NCBI GenBank assembly: GCA_045590755.1
Contig: JAZNRP010000006.1
Coordinates: 1-51,998, forward strand
DNA: 51,998 bases
Direction of reading: 5' to 3'
Source of the DNA: SIG565 sp045590755
GTDB taxonomy: Bacteria > Bacillota > Clostridia > Oscillospirales > Acutalibacteraceae
Every line of letters starts with the position of its first letter. Position 1 is the stretch's first letter. A program made the translations under genes and the position numbers. This document shows, piece after piece, positions 42,192 through 50,643 of the stretch. The notes beneath the pieces were generated by a model. That model did no database searches, had not been told where the DNA came from, and saw only the letters and a program-made list of their open reading frames with translations.

Positions 42192-43454
42192 CTATTTTTG
42201 TTTTCGTTCTAAATGCATTTTATAAATTTCTTCGGCGGCAAAGGCGAGCTTTGTCACAACATTTTCTTTTTTGGGGTAGCAATAGAAAGAGTCATTTTCG
42301 GTTGAAATATCAACACAGTCAAACGGCTTTATATAACAGTAATCATATTCAATATGCAAGGAGTTTGTCTGTAGCGGAGCGCGTTTTATTTCATAGCCTT
42401 CCCCGCGGTAAAGGCCTTCAAGGCGGAAGCCGTTTTCGGTATCGTGTGTGAGCTTACCAAGACCTAATTTTTCAAATTTCCAACAACGCGGCATTGAGTA
42501 AATGTCCACTTCATCAGAAAATGAGTATGTTCCGCTTCTTACCTGTTCTTTGACCTGTTTACGCTCCCACTCGAACCAATCGGGAATATGGGAAAACTCG
42601 GTTTCACCGCTGAGAGCCGATAATGTACCGTCTTCATTTAAGCTCCAACGCTTGCCGCACTCGGTACAGAAAATCTCGGTACCGCAACTCGACATCTTGT
42701 GTTCTGTCTTACAAGCGGGGCATTGATATAATACCTTGTGTAAGCCTTCTGCTCTGTAGGGCTCGGTAATAAGTATGCCGTTTTCCTTTTGGTAGCGGTA
42801 TTCATCATAGCTTAAAGCGTCGCGAAGCACTGCATTAATTTCGTCTGCCGACATATTCTTTACCTGTTCGGCAGTAAGTATCTGTGTTAAGGTTGTGTGT
42901 AGCGGCACCTTACGGGGCTTGCGGAAATTCCAGAAAGGTGTCAGTAAATGATTGCCGTGGTGTACCACCGCTACAACGGGTACTTTGTTCATCTTTATAA
43001 GCTTGCCGAGTGACTCGGGCATGTAAGACAATGTACCGCAAGGCGAATAACGGGCTTCAGGGTACATACCCAGAATATCACCGCGCTTGAGTACGCGATT
43101 AATTGATTTAATAAGGTGCAAATCCATTGTAAATTTACGCGTACCGATTGAGCCTATAAGCTCCATAAGCCACGGTCTGCGATAAAATCCGTCAATACTT
43201 ACAACATTGTTTACACGGTGTGGAAAAGTGCCTAATGCCGCCAACTCAAAATCAATAAAATACTGGTGGTTACTCAGCATAAAATAAGGCGGTTTCAAGC
43301 CTTCCATATTTATTTTTTCAACCTTGTATTTTTTTCCGATAAGCATAATTTTTGAAAGCAACCATATAAGATAGGTAATAATTAACGGCTGCCGTATAGG
43401 GTATTTTGCAAGGTTGTATCGCTTTTTGTTTTTATAATTCACTTCGCTTTTCAT
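42192..43454 (-). CDS. PlsC-like acyltransferase with a zinc-ribbon domain
   Basis: A 420-residue protein. The N-terminal acyltransferase domain has NHQYFID (HX4D, His63 and Asp68) and MYPEARYS (glycerol-phosphate-binding region, about 131-137). A zinc ribbon with Cys245, Cys248, Cys263 and Cys266 (CPAC and CTEC) follows, then a C-terminal beta-rich domain of about 130 residues I cannot name. It likely acylates lysophosphatidate or a related lipid at the membrane. At nearly twice the length of plain PlsC, the extra domains may regulate it. Confidence 0.85.
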   Translation of the reverse strand: MKSEVNYKNKKRYNLAKYPIRQPLIITYLIWLLSKIMLIGKKYKVEKINMEGLKPPYFMLSNHQYFIDFELAALGTFPHRVNNVVSIDGFYRRPWLMELIGSIGTRKFTMDLHLIKSINRVLKRGDILGMYPEARYSPCGTLSYMPESLGKLIKMNKVPVVAVVHHGNHLLTPFWNFRKPRKVPLHTTLTQILTAEQVKNMSADEINAVLRDALSYDEYRYQKENGILITEPYRAEGLHKVLYQCPACKTEHKMSSCGTEIFCTECGKRWSLNEDGTLSALSGETEFSHIPDWFEWERKQVKEQVRSGTYSFSDEVDIYSMPRCWKFEKLGLGKLTHDTENGFRLEGLYRGEGYEIKRAPLQTNSLHIEYDYCYIKPFDCVDISTENDSFYCYPKKENVVTKLAFAAEEIYKMHLERKQK

Positions 43455-43491
43455 ATTTTTTCTCCCTAATGATTAATAAACCCTAAAAAAT

Positions 43492-43520
43492 AGTTTACAC
43501 CAAAATAGGTAAAATAGCAA
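43492..43520 (-). promoter_or_regulatory. Promoter of the PlsC-like gene
   Basis: Minus strand: TTGCTA (43515-43520), 17-bp spacer, TAAACT (43492-43497). It may also drive nfnAB, since no terminator lies between. Confidence 0.6.
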
Positions 43521-43541
43521 GAAACTTATAATGGTAAACCT

Positions 43542-43582
43542 AAAAAAATACGGCTTCTCGAAACGAGAAACCGTATTTTTTA
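43542..43582 (-). terminator. Terminator of the OPT/PqqD-like operon
   Basis: Minus strand: AATACGG-TTTCTCG stem against CGAGAA-CCGTATT with one mismatch, followed by T7. It begins at the stop of the PqqD-like gene. Confidence 0.88.
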
Positions 43583-43924
43583 ATTTAACCTTATAAATCC
43601 GTAACTCTCTAGTATCTTAAAATACTTCGAAAGCCTTTCATAAAGCGGTTCGGCTTTACTACCAAAATGCTTACGAACTGCTTCACCTATAACAAAGACA
43701 GTGGTCTTTCCGTCTATAAGCGGCCAGACAAAGCTGCCCGTTTCATCAAGGTGAACATAGCTTATTTTTGGTTTCTTGAAAAGCTTTTGGGCTATTTTAT
43801 TAAACAGTCCCTTGTTCTCAATTTCGAGAGTTACATTACCGCAGTCATCGGTACTCCAACCAATAGCGGAGCTTCTTTCGGGTATAAATTCAAGAAAGTT
43901 TTTATTATTTTTCTGTTTCGGCAT
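43580..43924 (-). CDS. PqqD-like small protein
   Basis: A 114-residue winged-helix-type protein. The C-terminal half (GSFVWPLIDGKTTVFVIGEAV, then FGSKAEPLYERLSKYFKILESYGFI) matches the PqqD/RRE fold, which in other systems binds leader peptides for modification. The N-terminal half is an extra conserved segment. No radical SAM enzyme or precursor peptide is nearby. The gene overlaps the OPT transporter gene by 20 bases, so the two are coupled. Confidence 0.75.
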   Translation of the reverse strand: MPKQKNNKNFLEFIPERSSAIGWSTDDCGNVTLEIENKGLFNKIAQKLFKKPKISYVHLDETGSFVWPLIDGKTTVFVIGEAVRKHFGSKAEPLYERLSKYFKILESYGFIRLN

Positions 43925-45821
43925 TTTCTTTCACATCTACCTTATTCTTTTTAGACCAAACTGTGAATTTGAAGAAGGTTAAAATAATAATTGCAAAAAG
44001 AACTAATCCGAGAATATTTGAAAGGGAAGCCGAGATACCTAAAATTTCGGACAGGTTTATAGCCTTATCAATACCGAATATTGCAAAGAGTGCAAGTAAG
44101 ATACCAATTAAGCCTTCGCCCGCAATCATACCCGAGCTAAACAGAACACCGTCGTTTATAATCTTTTCTTTGCGGTCTTCGTTTGTCTTTAGCTTTTCAA
44201 ATATAAGTCTTATAATACCGCCAATCATAATGCAGGCATTAAGCTGAACGGGGAGATATATACCGATTGCAAAGGGAAGAACGGGAACTTTTAGAAGCTC
44301 GGCAACAACGGCTATAAATGCGCCCGAAATTATAAGCGCCCAGGGAAGATTACCGTCCATAACGCCTTCAATAATAAGCTTCATCATACTTGCTTGCGGA
44401 GCGTCAAGTCCGTTACTGCCAAAGCCCCAAGCGGCATCAAGCAGATAGAGTGTACCGCCAATAGCAAGGGCAGAAGCAATTACACCGAAGATTTCACCAA
44501 TCTGTTGCTTAAGCGGGGTTGCACCTAAGAGATAGCCTGTTTTTAAGTCCTGTGAAGTATCGCCTGCAATGGCGGTAACAATACAAACTATGGATGCAAT
44601 TGCAATAGCGCTTGACATACCGCGAGCGCCAACAAGACCTGTAGCGCGTAAAATAACGGTTGCAACAAGCACTGTGGCGATTGTCATACCTGATACAGGG
44701 TTGTTACTGCTACCTACAAGTCCTACCATACGGGAAGAAACTGTAGCAAAGAAGAAGCCGAATACAACAATAATTATAGCGCCTATAAGGTTTACGGGAA
44801 TAATATCAACAATCCAGATAACAAGTGTTAAAACAATAACACCGATAATAACAAAAAGGAAGTTAATGTCCTTTTCTGTACGGGCGCTTGATGCGGCTTT
44901 ACCGCTTGACATACCCTTAATAGCATCCGAGAAGGTTTTAACAATAAGCGGCATAGATTTTATAAGGCTTATAAAACCACCGGCAACAAGTGCACCAGCA
45001 CCGATGTATTTTATGTAGTTGCCCCAAATACCATATGCGCCGCCGTTTGCAAAGGTATCAGCTACAGTGCCATCGCCAAAGAAAACAATAAGTGGAATAA
45101 GCACAAGCCAGCTTAAAACACCGCCGCTGAACATAACCGATGCTATTTTCGGTCCGCAGATGTAGCCAACACTCATAACGGCAGGGTAAATCTGTGTACC
45201 GATAGTACCTGCAAAGCCTTTAAATGTAACCGAAATTTCACCTGCTGCCGCTTTTAGTCCGTCAATTACAAACTTAAACAGTGCGGCAAAACCCATACCT
45301 GCAAAAACGGTTGTAGCGCTTGAGCCACCCTTTTCACCGGCTAAAATAACTTCTGCACAGGCAGTGCCTTCCGGGTAGGGAAGAATGCCGTGCTCTTTAA
45401 CTATAAGCGCATTGCGAAGCGGCACCATAAAGAATATACCAAGCATACCGCCGATAAGCGCAATTAATGTAATTTCAAGAATGCCGGGCTTACTCATTAC
45501 ACCTTCACTTGCCCATATAAAGAGTGCGGGAAGTGTGAATATTGCGCCAGCTGCCAAGGATTCACCCGAAGAGCCGATGGTCTGCACCATATTGGTTTCA
45601 AGGACTGAATTTTTGCGCATTATCATTTTAATAACGCCCATAGCAATAACTGCCGACGGAATAGATGCTGACACCGTCATACCTACCTTAAGTCCTAAAT
45701 AAGCGTTTGCCGCGCCGAAAATAACGGCTAAAAGCATACCCACAATTACCGAAGTAATGGTAAGCTCGGGGGTTACCTTGTCTGCCGGAATATACGGCTT
45801 GAATTCATTTTTCTTTTCCAT
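43905..45821 (-). CDS. OPT family oligopeptide transporter
   Basis: A 638-residue polytopic protein with about 14-16 helices. Hallmarks are GAANAYLGLKVGMTVSASIP near the N-terminus, PYPEGTACAEV (about 148-158) and the TGYLLGATPLKQQIGE segment. It imports peptides, probably with protons. It lies upstream of and overlaps a PqqD-like gene and sits beside the PepD dipeptidase gene, which fits peptide use as nutrient. The promoter is strong. Confidence 0.93.
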   Translation of the reverse strand: MEKKNEFKPYIPADKVTPELTITSVIVGMLLAVIFGAANAYLGLKVGMTVSASIPSAVIAMGVIKMIMRKNSVLETNMVQTIGSSGESLAAGAIFTLPALFIWASEGVMSKPGILEITLIALIGGMLGIFFMVPLRNALIVKEHGILPYPEGTACAEVILAGEKGGSSATTVFAGMGFAALFKFVIDGLKAAAGEISVTFKGFAGTIGTQIYPAVMSVGYICGPKIASVMFSGGVLSWLVLIPLIVFFGDGTVADTFANGGAYGIWGNYIKYIGAGALVAGGFISLIKSMPLIVKTFSDAIKGMSSGKAASSARTEKDINFLFVIIGVIVLTLVIWIVDIIPVNLIGAIIIVVFGFFFATVSSRMVGLVGSSNNPVSGMTIATVLVATVILRATGLVGARGMSSAIAIASIVCIVTAIAGDTSQDLKTGYLLGATPLKQQIGEIFGVIASALAIGGTLYLLDAAWGFGSNGLDAPQASMMKLIIEGVMDGNLPWALIISGAFIAVVAELLKVPVLPFAIGIYLPVQLNACIMIGGIIRLIFEKLKTNEDRKEKIINDGVLFSSGMIAGEGLIGILLALFAIFGIDKAINLSEILGISASLSNILGLVLFAIIILTFFKFTVWSKKNKVDVKENAETEK

Positions 45822-45852
45822 AATTAACCTACCTATAATTTAATTCAAAGCG

Positions 45853-45881
45853 ATTATATCATAAATCTTTATTAAAATCAA
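45853..45881 (-). promoter_or_regulatory. Sigma-A promoter of the OPT gene
   Basis: Minus strand: TTGATT (45876-45881), 17-bp spacer, TATAAT (45853-45858) with an extended TG. Confidence 0.82.
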
Positions 45882-45894
45882 TTAAATTAACTAC

Positions 45895-47325
45895 TTAAAT
45901 CTTTGCCAATATTTGAAGCAGTAATTTATAAACCTTTTCAACCGACGAAGTCTGCAGTCTTTCGTTTACTGTATGTGCATCAAAAATATTAGGGCCTATC
46001 GCTATACAGTCGGCATCCTTGATTGATGAAGAAAATACCGCGCATTCAAGTCCCGCGTGTATGGCTTCTACCTTTGGCGTTACACCGAAAAGTTCAGTAT
46101 AAGTGTTTAGGTAAATTTCTCTTAAAACGCTATCGCTCCTATATTCCCAAGGCGGATAGTGTCCGAAGCAATCAATTGTCGCATTAACTTTTTCAAAAAA
46201 CAGCCTTAATCTATTTTCAAGGAAGTCAAGCGATGACTGCTTACTGCTTCTGAGTGCCGAATGCAATACAATTTCGTTTTCATCAGTCGATAAAATACCT
46301 AAATTAAGGGAAGTTTCAACAAGATTTTCAATCTCACTGCTCATATCTATTATTCCGTTTGGAATACAGTTAAGTGAGAAAATTAATTCCTTTTTGCTGT
46401 TTTCATCAAGTATCGAATATTCTTTGGTTTCTTTCAGCGATATGTCAGCATAAAAGTTTTCTTCATTAAATGATATTTCCCGCCCTACAATATCGGCGCA
46501 GCTATTTATTGCTTCCACTGCTTTTTCGGGATTATCGCTTGTAATTACAAGTGTACATTGGCAGGGTATAGCGTTGGGCTTGTCCCCACCGTTAACAGAT
46601 ACAATATCGAAATCGGTGTGTCTATTTAAATAATCTAAAAACCTACCTGCAAGAATATCGGCATTTACTCTGTGACTGTTAATTTCAACCCCCGAATGTC
46701 CGCCTTTAAGGCCGCAAAGCTTAATTTCAATACCCGTAGTATTTTTAATTACTCTGCTAATGCTAAGTGTCGCCTTAAAATCACTGCCGCCCGCACACGA
46801 AACGGTTACGGTATCATCTTCTTCGGAATCCAAATTAATAAATTTTTTACCGGAAAGGACCGCCGTATCTAACTTTTTAGCGCCTATCATACCAATCTCT
46901 TCATCAGTTGTAAAAACTGCTTCTATCGGCGGGTGGGGTATATCGTTTTTCTCAAGTATAGATAAAATCATAGCCACCGCAATACCGTTATCTGCACCAA
47001 GTGTAGTATTTGCGGCGCGCAAATATTCCCCGTCGTTTATAATTTCAATTCCGTCGCGCAAAAAATCAATTTTACTGTCATTTGTCTTTTGGCAGACCAT
47101 ATCAAGATGCCCCTGCAAAATTACAGGGGTAGCATCTTTATTGCACATATTAGCGCCTTTGTAAATAATTACATTGTCGGCATTATCACGGTGATATTTA
47201 AGACCTAATTTTTTCGCAAAGTCGGTACAATAATCGGCTATTTTTCCCATATTGCCCGAGCCGTGCGGTATGCTCGAAATTTCTTTGAAAATATCAAAAA
47301 CTCTGTTAATTGTATGTTTTTGCAT
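45895..47325 (-). CDS. pepD: Aminoacyl-histidine dipeptidase PepD (M20C)
   Basis: A 476-residue M20 peptidase of normal PepD length: QGHLDMVCQK (metal His and Asp), LGADNGIAVAM (bridging Asp), FTTDEEIGMIGAKKL (catalytic and metal Glu), GLKGGHSGVEI in the lid domain, and AGLECAVFSS near the C-terminus. It hydrolyses Xaa-His and other dipeptides with zinc in the cytoplasm. Its ATG has a GGAG SD. It lies just upstream of the OPT promoter, on the same strand. Confidence 0.95.
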   Translation of the reverse strand: MQKHTINRVFDIFKEISSIPHGSGNMGKIADYCTDFAKKLGLKYHRDNADNVIIYKGANMCNKDATPVILQGHLDMVCQKTNDSKIDFLRDGIEIINDGEYLRAANTTLGADNGIAVAMILSILEKNDIPHPPIEAVFTTDEEIGMIGAKKLDTAVLSGKKFINLDSEEDDTVTVSCAGGSDFKATLSISRVIKNTTGIEIKLCGLKGGHSGVEINSHRVNADILAGRFLDYLNRHTDFDIVSVNGGDKPNAIPCQCTLVITSDNPEKAVEAINSCADIVGREISFNEENFYADISLKETKEYSILDENSKKELIFSLNCIPNGIIDMSSEIENLVETSLNLGILSTDENEIVLHSALRSSKQSSLDFLENRLRLFFEKVNATIDCFGHYPPWEYRSDSVLREIYLNTYTELFGVTPKVEAIHAGLECAVFSSSIKDADCIAIGPNIFDAHTVNERLQTSSVEKVYKLLLQILAKI

Positions 47326-47402
47326 GGTTTCTCCGTTGTTTAATTATTTAATATAGATTTTTCCGTATAATCGGTGGGATATGCATATTACACCATCCCA
47401 TT

Positions 47403-47756
47403 TTACGCTGCTTTATTTTTATTAGATTTATGTTTATATTTTCTGCGCCGCATTGCCAAAACGGATTTTCTATGCCACCGCTTAATAACGGCAAGAGTTT
47501 TTTGGTCGTTTGGAAACAAAAGCCGCAATAAAAATATCGCAATTGCAAAGGTCACAATCTTTTCGGGGGACACAGGAAGCCAAAGAAAAGCGAGATATGC
47601 ACCCGATATAGCCGTCATCCAATAGATACCGCAATATGTTCCGATGCCGAAAAGTATGTAAGACCATCCGTTTGTAATCATCCACGCTATAAGTACACAT
47701 AGAAGCAGACGCGGATTAAGTAAAAAGAACAGAAAATTTTTAATCTTTTTCTTCAT
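47403..47756 (-). CDS. Small basic membrane protein of unknown function
   Basis: A 117-residue protein with a basic N-terminus, three hydrophobic stretches (about 13-30, 32-50 and 54-75), then a strongly basic C-terminal tail (about 85-117, rich in Lys and Arg). I do not recognise the family. ATG 47756 lies inside the last codons of pgsA, which suggests coupling; longer upstream starts in this frame would read deeper into pgsA. Confidence 0.65.
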   Translation of the reverse strand: MKKKIKNFLFFLLNPRLLLCVLIAWMITNGWSYILFGIGTYCGIYWMTAISGAYLAFLWLPVSPEKIVTFAIAIFLLRLLFPNDQKTLAVIKRWHRKSVLAMRRRKYKHKSNKNKAA

Positions 47757-48330
47757 TATCTTTTTTTCTTTCCAAGGTATTAATATTCTTTTTTCCGTAA
47801 AGCAGAAAGGACAGTGCAATCATTACAGCACACGAGTATATCAGTATATTTGAAACATCCTTTGGTATTTCAAACCAGAAGGTGTGCAGTATCATCATAG
47901 AGTAAAGTAGCACTGTTGCTACCTTGCCATGCCAGTTAGCGCCGGGGACTACGCCTGTTTTTTGTATTACAAGGAAATTTGTAACAATCATAAAGGTCTC
48001 TTTAAGACTTAAAACGATAAGCGGCACAATCATTAGCGGAAAACGGAATATAAGGCATATAAGCATAACGCCCTGTGTTAACTTGTCGGCTATCGGGTCA
48101 AGCGCCTTGCCGAAATCACTTACCATATTAAAATGCCGTGCAATAAACCCGTCCACAACATCGGTCACACCCGATAAAATGAGAATGCAACCCGCAACGC
48201 CGAATTCTTCCTTTACGCAGTAAAACCATACTATAAAGGGAATCATACAAATACGCAAAAAAGAAAGAATATTGGGCAGAGTCAGTATTTTAGTATCGAC
48301 CTTCTGAAAGCCTACTGTTTTTACCTTCAT
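47740..48330 (-). CDS. pgsA: CDP-alcohol phosphatidyltransferase (PgsA-like)
   Basis: A 196-residue protein with about six helices and the full signature DG-x2-AR-x8-G-x3-D-x3-D (Asp60, Gly61, Ala64, Arg65, Gly74, Asp78, Asp82). It probably makes phosphatidylglycerol phosphate from CDP-diacylglycerol; a cardiolipin-synthase variant of the same family cannot be excluded. The C-terminus is charged and overlaps the next gene. SD AAGGAAG. Confidence 0.88.
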   Translation of the reverse strand: MKVKTVGFQKVDTKILTLPNILSFLRICMIPFIVWFYCVKEEFGVAGCILILSGVTDVVDGFIARHFNMVSDFGKALDPIADKLTQGVMLICLIFRFPLMIVPLIVLSLKETFMIVTNFLVIQKTGVVPGANWHGKVATVLLYSMMILHTFWFEIPKDVSNILIYSCAVMIALSFLLYGKKNINTLERKKDNEEKD

Positions 48331-48371
48331 ATAATACTTCCTTAAATTATATAATAATATAAACTATATAT

Positions 48372-48400
48372 ATTTTATTACTATAGTGGAAATAAGTCAA
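48372..48400 (-). promoter_or_regulatory. Promoter of pgsA
   Basis: Minus strand: TTGACT (48395-48400), 17-bp spacer, TAAAAT (48372-48377). Confidence 0.65.
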
Positions 48401-48426
48401 CAATTTTACCGGAAATTTGACATAAT

Positions 48427-48460
48427 AAAACATCTCGGGTAAATTTTCCCGAGATGTTTT
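48427..48460. terminator. Terminator of the permease gene
   Basis: AAAACATCTCGGG pairs with CCCGAGATGTTTT across an 8-nt loop, followed by ATTT-type tracts on both strands. It lies 13 bases past the stop at 48473. Confidence 0.85.
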
Positions 48461-48472
48461 ATTTAATTATGG

Positions 48473-49705
48473 TTAAATACCAAAAACAAGCCAGGTGTAA
48501 ATATATGCGGGGATTATAGCGGCCAAAGTAAACGGTATTCCTATTTTGAAGAAATCGGTATTTTTAACTGTATAGCCTTCACGACGGAGAATGCCTATAC
48601 CCGTAATGTTGGCGGATGCGCCTATCGGTGTGCAGTTACCGCCAAGAGTCGCGCCCGATAACAGACCAAAGTAGAGGGGAATCAGGGCTTCAGGGCCAAG
48701 TGTGGAAGCCATACCACCGATTATCGGTATCATTGTGGCAACATAAGGAATATTATCAATAAACGCCGAGAGTACAACCGATGCCCACACAATAACGGTA
48801 TAAAGCAAGAAGAGATTGTTGCCACCAAGTGTGGCTAACAATTCGCCCGCTTTAGCTATAACGCCTGAAGCATCAAGTCCGCCTATCATTAGGAACAGAC
48901 CAAAGAGAATACCGATAGTTTCAAAGTCTATATCTTTAAGCGGTGTAGTTATTGCCGCAAGATTTTTATTTTTAATAAAATTGTAGATAAGTCCTACAAC
49001 AAGTAAAGCACAGCAGATAAGACCGTTTGTAATATCAGGTTTATTTTCAATAAAGGAAACTGAAATAAGTAAAACAAGCATTAAAAGTAAAAGAGCAGTG
49101 GGTATGTATTCGGTAACACGGGTGCGTGTTTCGGCCTTTTCAATGGGCGCTTTTTCCTTTTTGAAGATAATAAGAAGTACAATAGCGGAAATTATAGCGC
49201 CAAGCTCAACCGCAAAGAACATACCGGGTTTGCCCTTATAGAAGAAAAAGTCAAGGAAGCTCATATTAAGCTCACTGCCAAGCATAATGGCGGTGGTGTC
49301 GCCCACAAGCGTTGCCGCACCCTGAAGATTGGAAGATACCGCAATAGCGATAATAAACGGAACAGGGTTTACCTTTAGCTTTTTACATATTTCAAGCCCA
49401 ATGGGTGCCACCATAAGCACGGTCGCCACATTGTCAACAAAGGCAGATATTATTCCCGCAAAGAGTGCAAGGGCCACTGCCGCCCACTGTACATTGGGTA
49501 CCTTTTCCATAAGTAAATCTGCCAGTAATGCGGGCATTTTGCTTTCTGTAAAGAGAGATACAAGCCCCATAGTACCCGCAATCATTAAAATAACATTAAA
49601 ATCAATAGAACCAACAATATTGCCGAGCGGTAATATTCCGCTTACTATAAAAACAAAGCCCGATATTATTGCTATGTAAGGGCGGTACTTGCTGAATACC
49701 GGCAT
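48473..49705 (-). CDS. ArsB/NhaD-superfamily (SLC13-like) permease, N-terminus apparently frameshifted
   Basis: A 410-residue polytopic permease. Two similar halves each hold a loop of the ion-transporter type (FVDNVATVLMVAPIG and FIDNIPYVATMIPIIGG), followed by SSNLQGAATLVGDTTA and LGGNCTPIGASANI. It may export Na+ for H+ or carry an anion such as arsenite or a dicarboxylate. ATG 49705 falls inside what should be the first helix. Upstream, in the same frame, codons give FIPAIIIFALTYVL with no start. An ATG at 49756 would join it if the A6 run at 49745-49750 had one base fewer. Confidence 0.85.
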   Translation of the reverse strand: MPVFSKYRPYIAIISGFVFIVSGILPLGNIVGSIDFNVILMIAGTMGLVSLFTESKMPALLADLLMEKVPNVQWAAVALALFAGIISAFVDNVATVLMVAPIGLEICKKLKVNPVPFIIAIAVSSNLQGAATLVGDTTAIMLGSELNMSFLDFFFYKGKPGMFFAVELGAIISAIVLLIIFKKEKAPIEKAETRTRVTEYIPTALLLLMLVLLISVSFIENKPDITNGLICCALLVVGLIYNFIKNKNLAAITTPLKDIDFETIGILFGLFLMIGGLDASGVIAKAGELLATLGGNNLFLLYTVIVWASVVLSAFIDNIPYVATMIPIIGGMASTLGPEALIPLYFGLLSGATLGGNCTPIGASANITGIGILRREGYTVKNTDFFKIGIPFTLAAIIPAYIYTWLVFGI

Positions 49706-49796
49706 AAGTACATAGGTTAAAGCAAAAATTATAATTGCAGGTATAAAAAAGCCACATTCTTAAAGTGCTTAGTATTTAAATAAATACTATTATGCG

Positions 49797-50534
49797 TTAA
49801 ATAAAGAAATGTAAGAACCAAGCATCGCCGAAGGCAGCATTAAAGGAAGATTCAAGACCATCGACACATACTTTATAAATGTTTTTAAGTGTGATAAAGT
49901 ACATGGCAGTTGATAATAAAAATGTAACAAGACTTATAATTACAAACATAACAACCTTAATTTCCGGTGTTGCCGGCAGCACAATACCAACGCCGATTCC
50001 TAAAACACCGCTTGAAATTATTGCGTTTATTATAAGGTAAAGGGTTTCGCCACTGAAAATATTTTTTAAGATAAAATAAACAGTTCTGAACTTATTTCCG
50101 TTTACAAATTTTTTTACTTTTTTTCGCATACAGGCATAAAAAATCTTCTGTATGTTTTCTTTGGTCCAGTTTTCTTCGTCTAAGGTCATCATAACATTGA
50201 GCGTTCTGCAGCATACCCAATAAACTTCCTTATATTTTCTGTAGCGGATAATTATAAGGGAAAACAAAAATCCTATAAACCCAAGAGCAATAAAAATTGC
50301 GCCCTTGTACTCCCATTTTACTGCCTCCGCCGATAATAAAGCCGGAACAATAAAGGCAAAAGCCGCTAAATATATAGTAATAAGCTGGTCTCTTTTAGTC
50401 TGTTGCTGCGTTAATTCTTCAAATACACGCTGATACATTGTATTGATATTAAATTCAGGGCTTTTTCTGAACATAATACCATCAGTATCAAGATATGCGA
50501 AGGGCTTGGTGTCTTTAGTCTTTTTCTTACACAT
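49797..50534 (-). CDS. Hypothetical four-helix membrane protein
   Basis: About 245 residues, family unknown. It has a soluble N-terminus rich in polar residues (QQQTKRDQ region) and helix pairs near 55-72, 80-98, 165-190 and 197-220, separated by a basic middle segment. ATG 50534 is chosen for the GGGGAGTG SD 7 bases upstream; the earlier ATG codons sit close to the promoter. The pattern is compatible with an SLATT-like or a small sensor protein, but I cannot support a named role. Confidence 0.7.
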   Translation of the reverse strand: MCKKKTKDTKPFAYLDTDGIMFRKSPEFNINTMYQRVFEELTQQQTKRDQLITIYLAAFAFIVPALLSAEAVKWEYKGAIFIALGFIGFLFSLIIIRYRKYKEVYWVCCRTLNVMMTLDEENWTKENIQKIFYACMRKKVKKFVNGNKFRTVYFILKNIFSGETLYLIINAIISSGVLGIGVGIVLPATPEIKVVMFVIISLVTFLLSTAMYFITLKNIYKVCVDGLESSFNAAFGDAWFLHFFI

Positions 50535-50583
50535 TTTATTCACTCCCCAAAAAGAAAAACCGATAAGCCGCTCAGTTTTTTTC

Positions 50584-50612
50584 ATTATATCATACCAAAA
50601 CAAAAAGAGCAA
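50584..50612 (-). promoter_or_regulatory. Promoter overlapping the upstream terminator
   Basis: Minus strand: TTGCTC (50607-50612), 17-bp spacer, TATAAT (50584-50589) with extended TG. The -35 is part of the terminator 3' arm. Confidence 0.72.
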
Positions 50613-50635
50613 GGCATTATACCGCCTTGCTCTTT
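50594..50635 (-). terminator. Terminator of yitT
   Basis: AAAGAGCAAGGC (50604-50615) pairs with GCCTTGCTCTTT (50624-50635). On the minus strand the T-rich tract follows at 50594-50606. Confidence 0.88.
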
Positions 50636-50643
50636 AGCTGATA

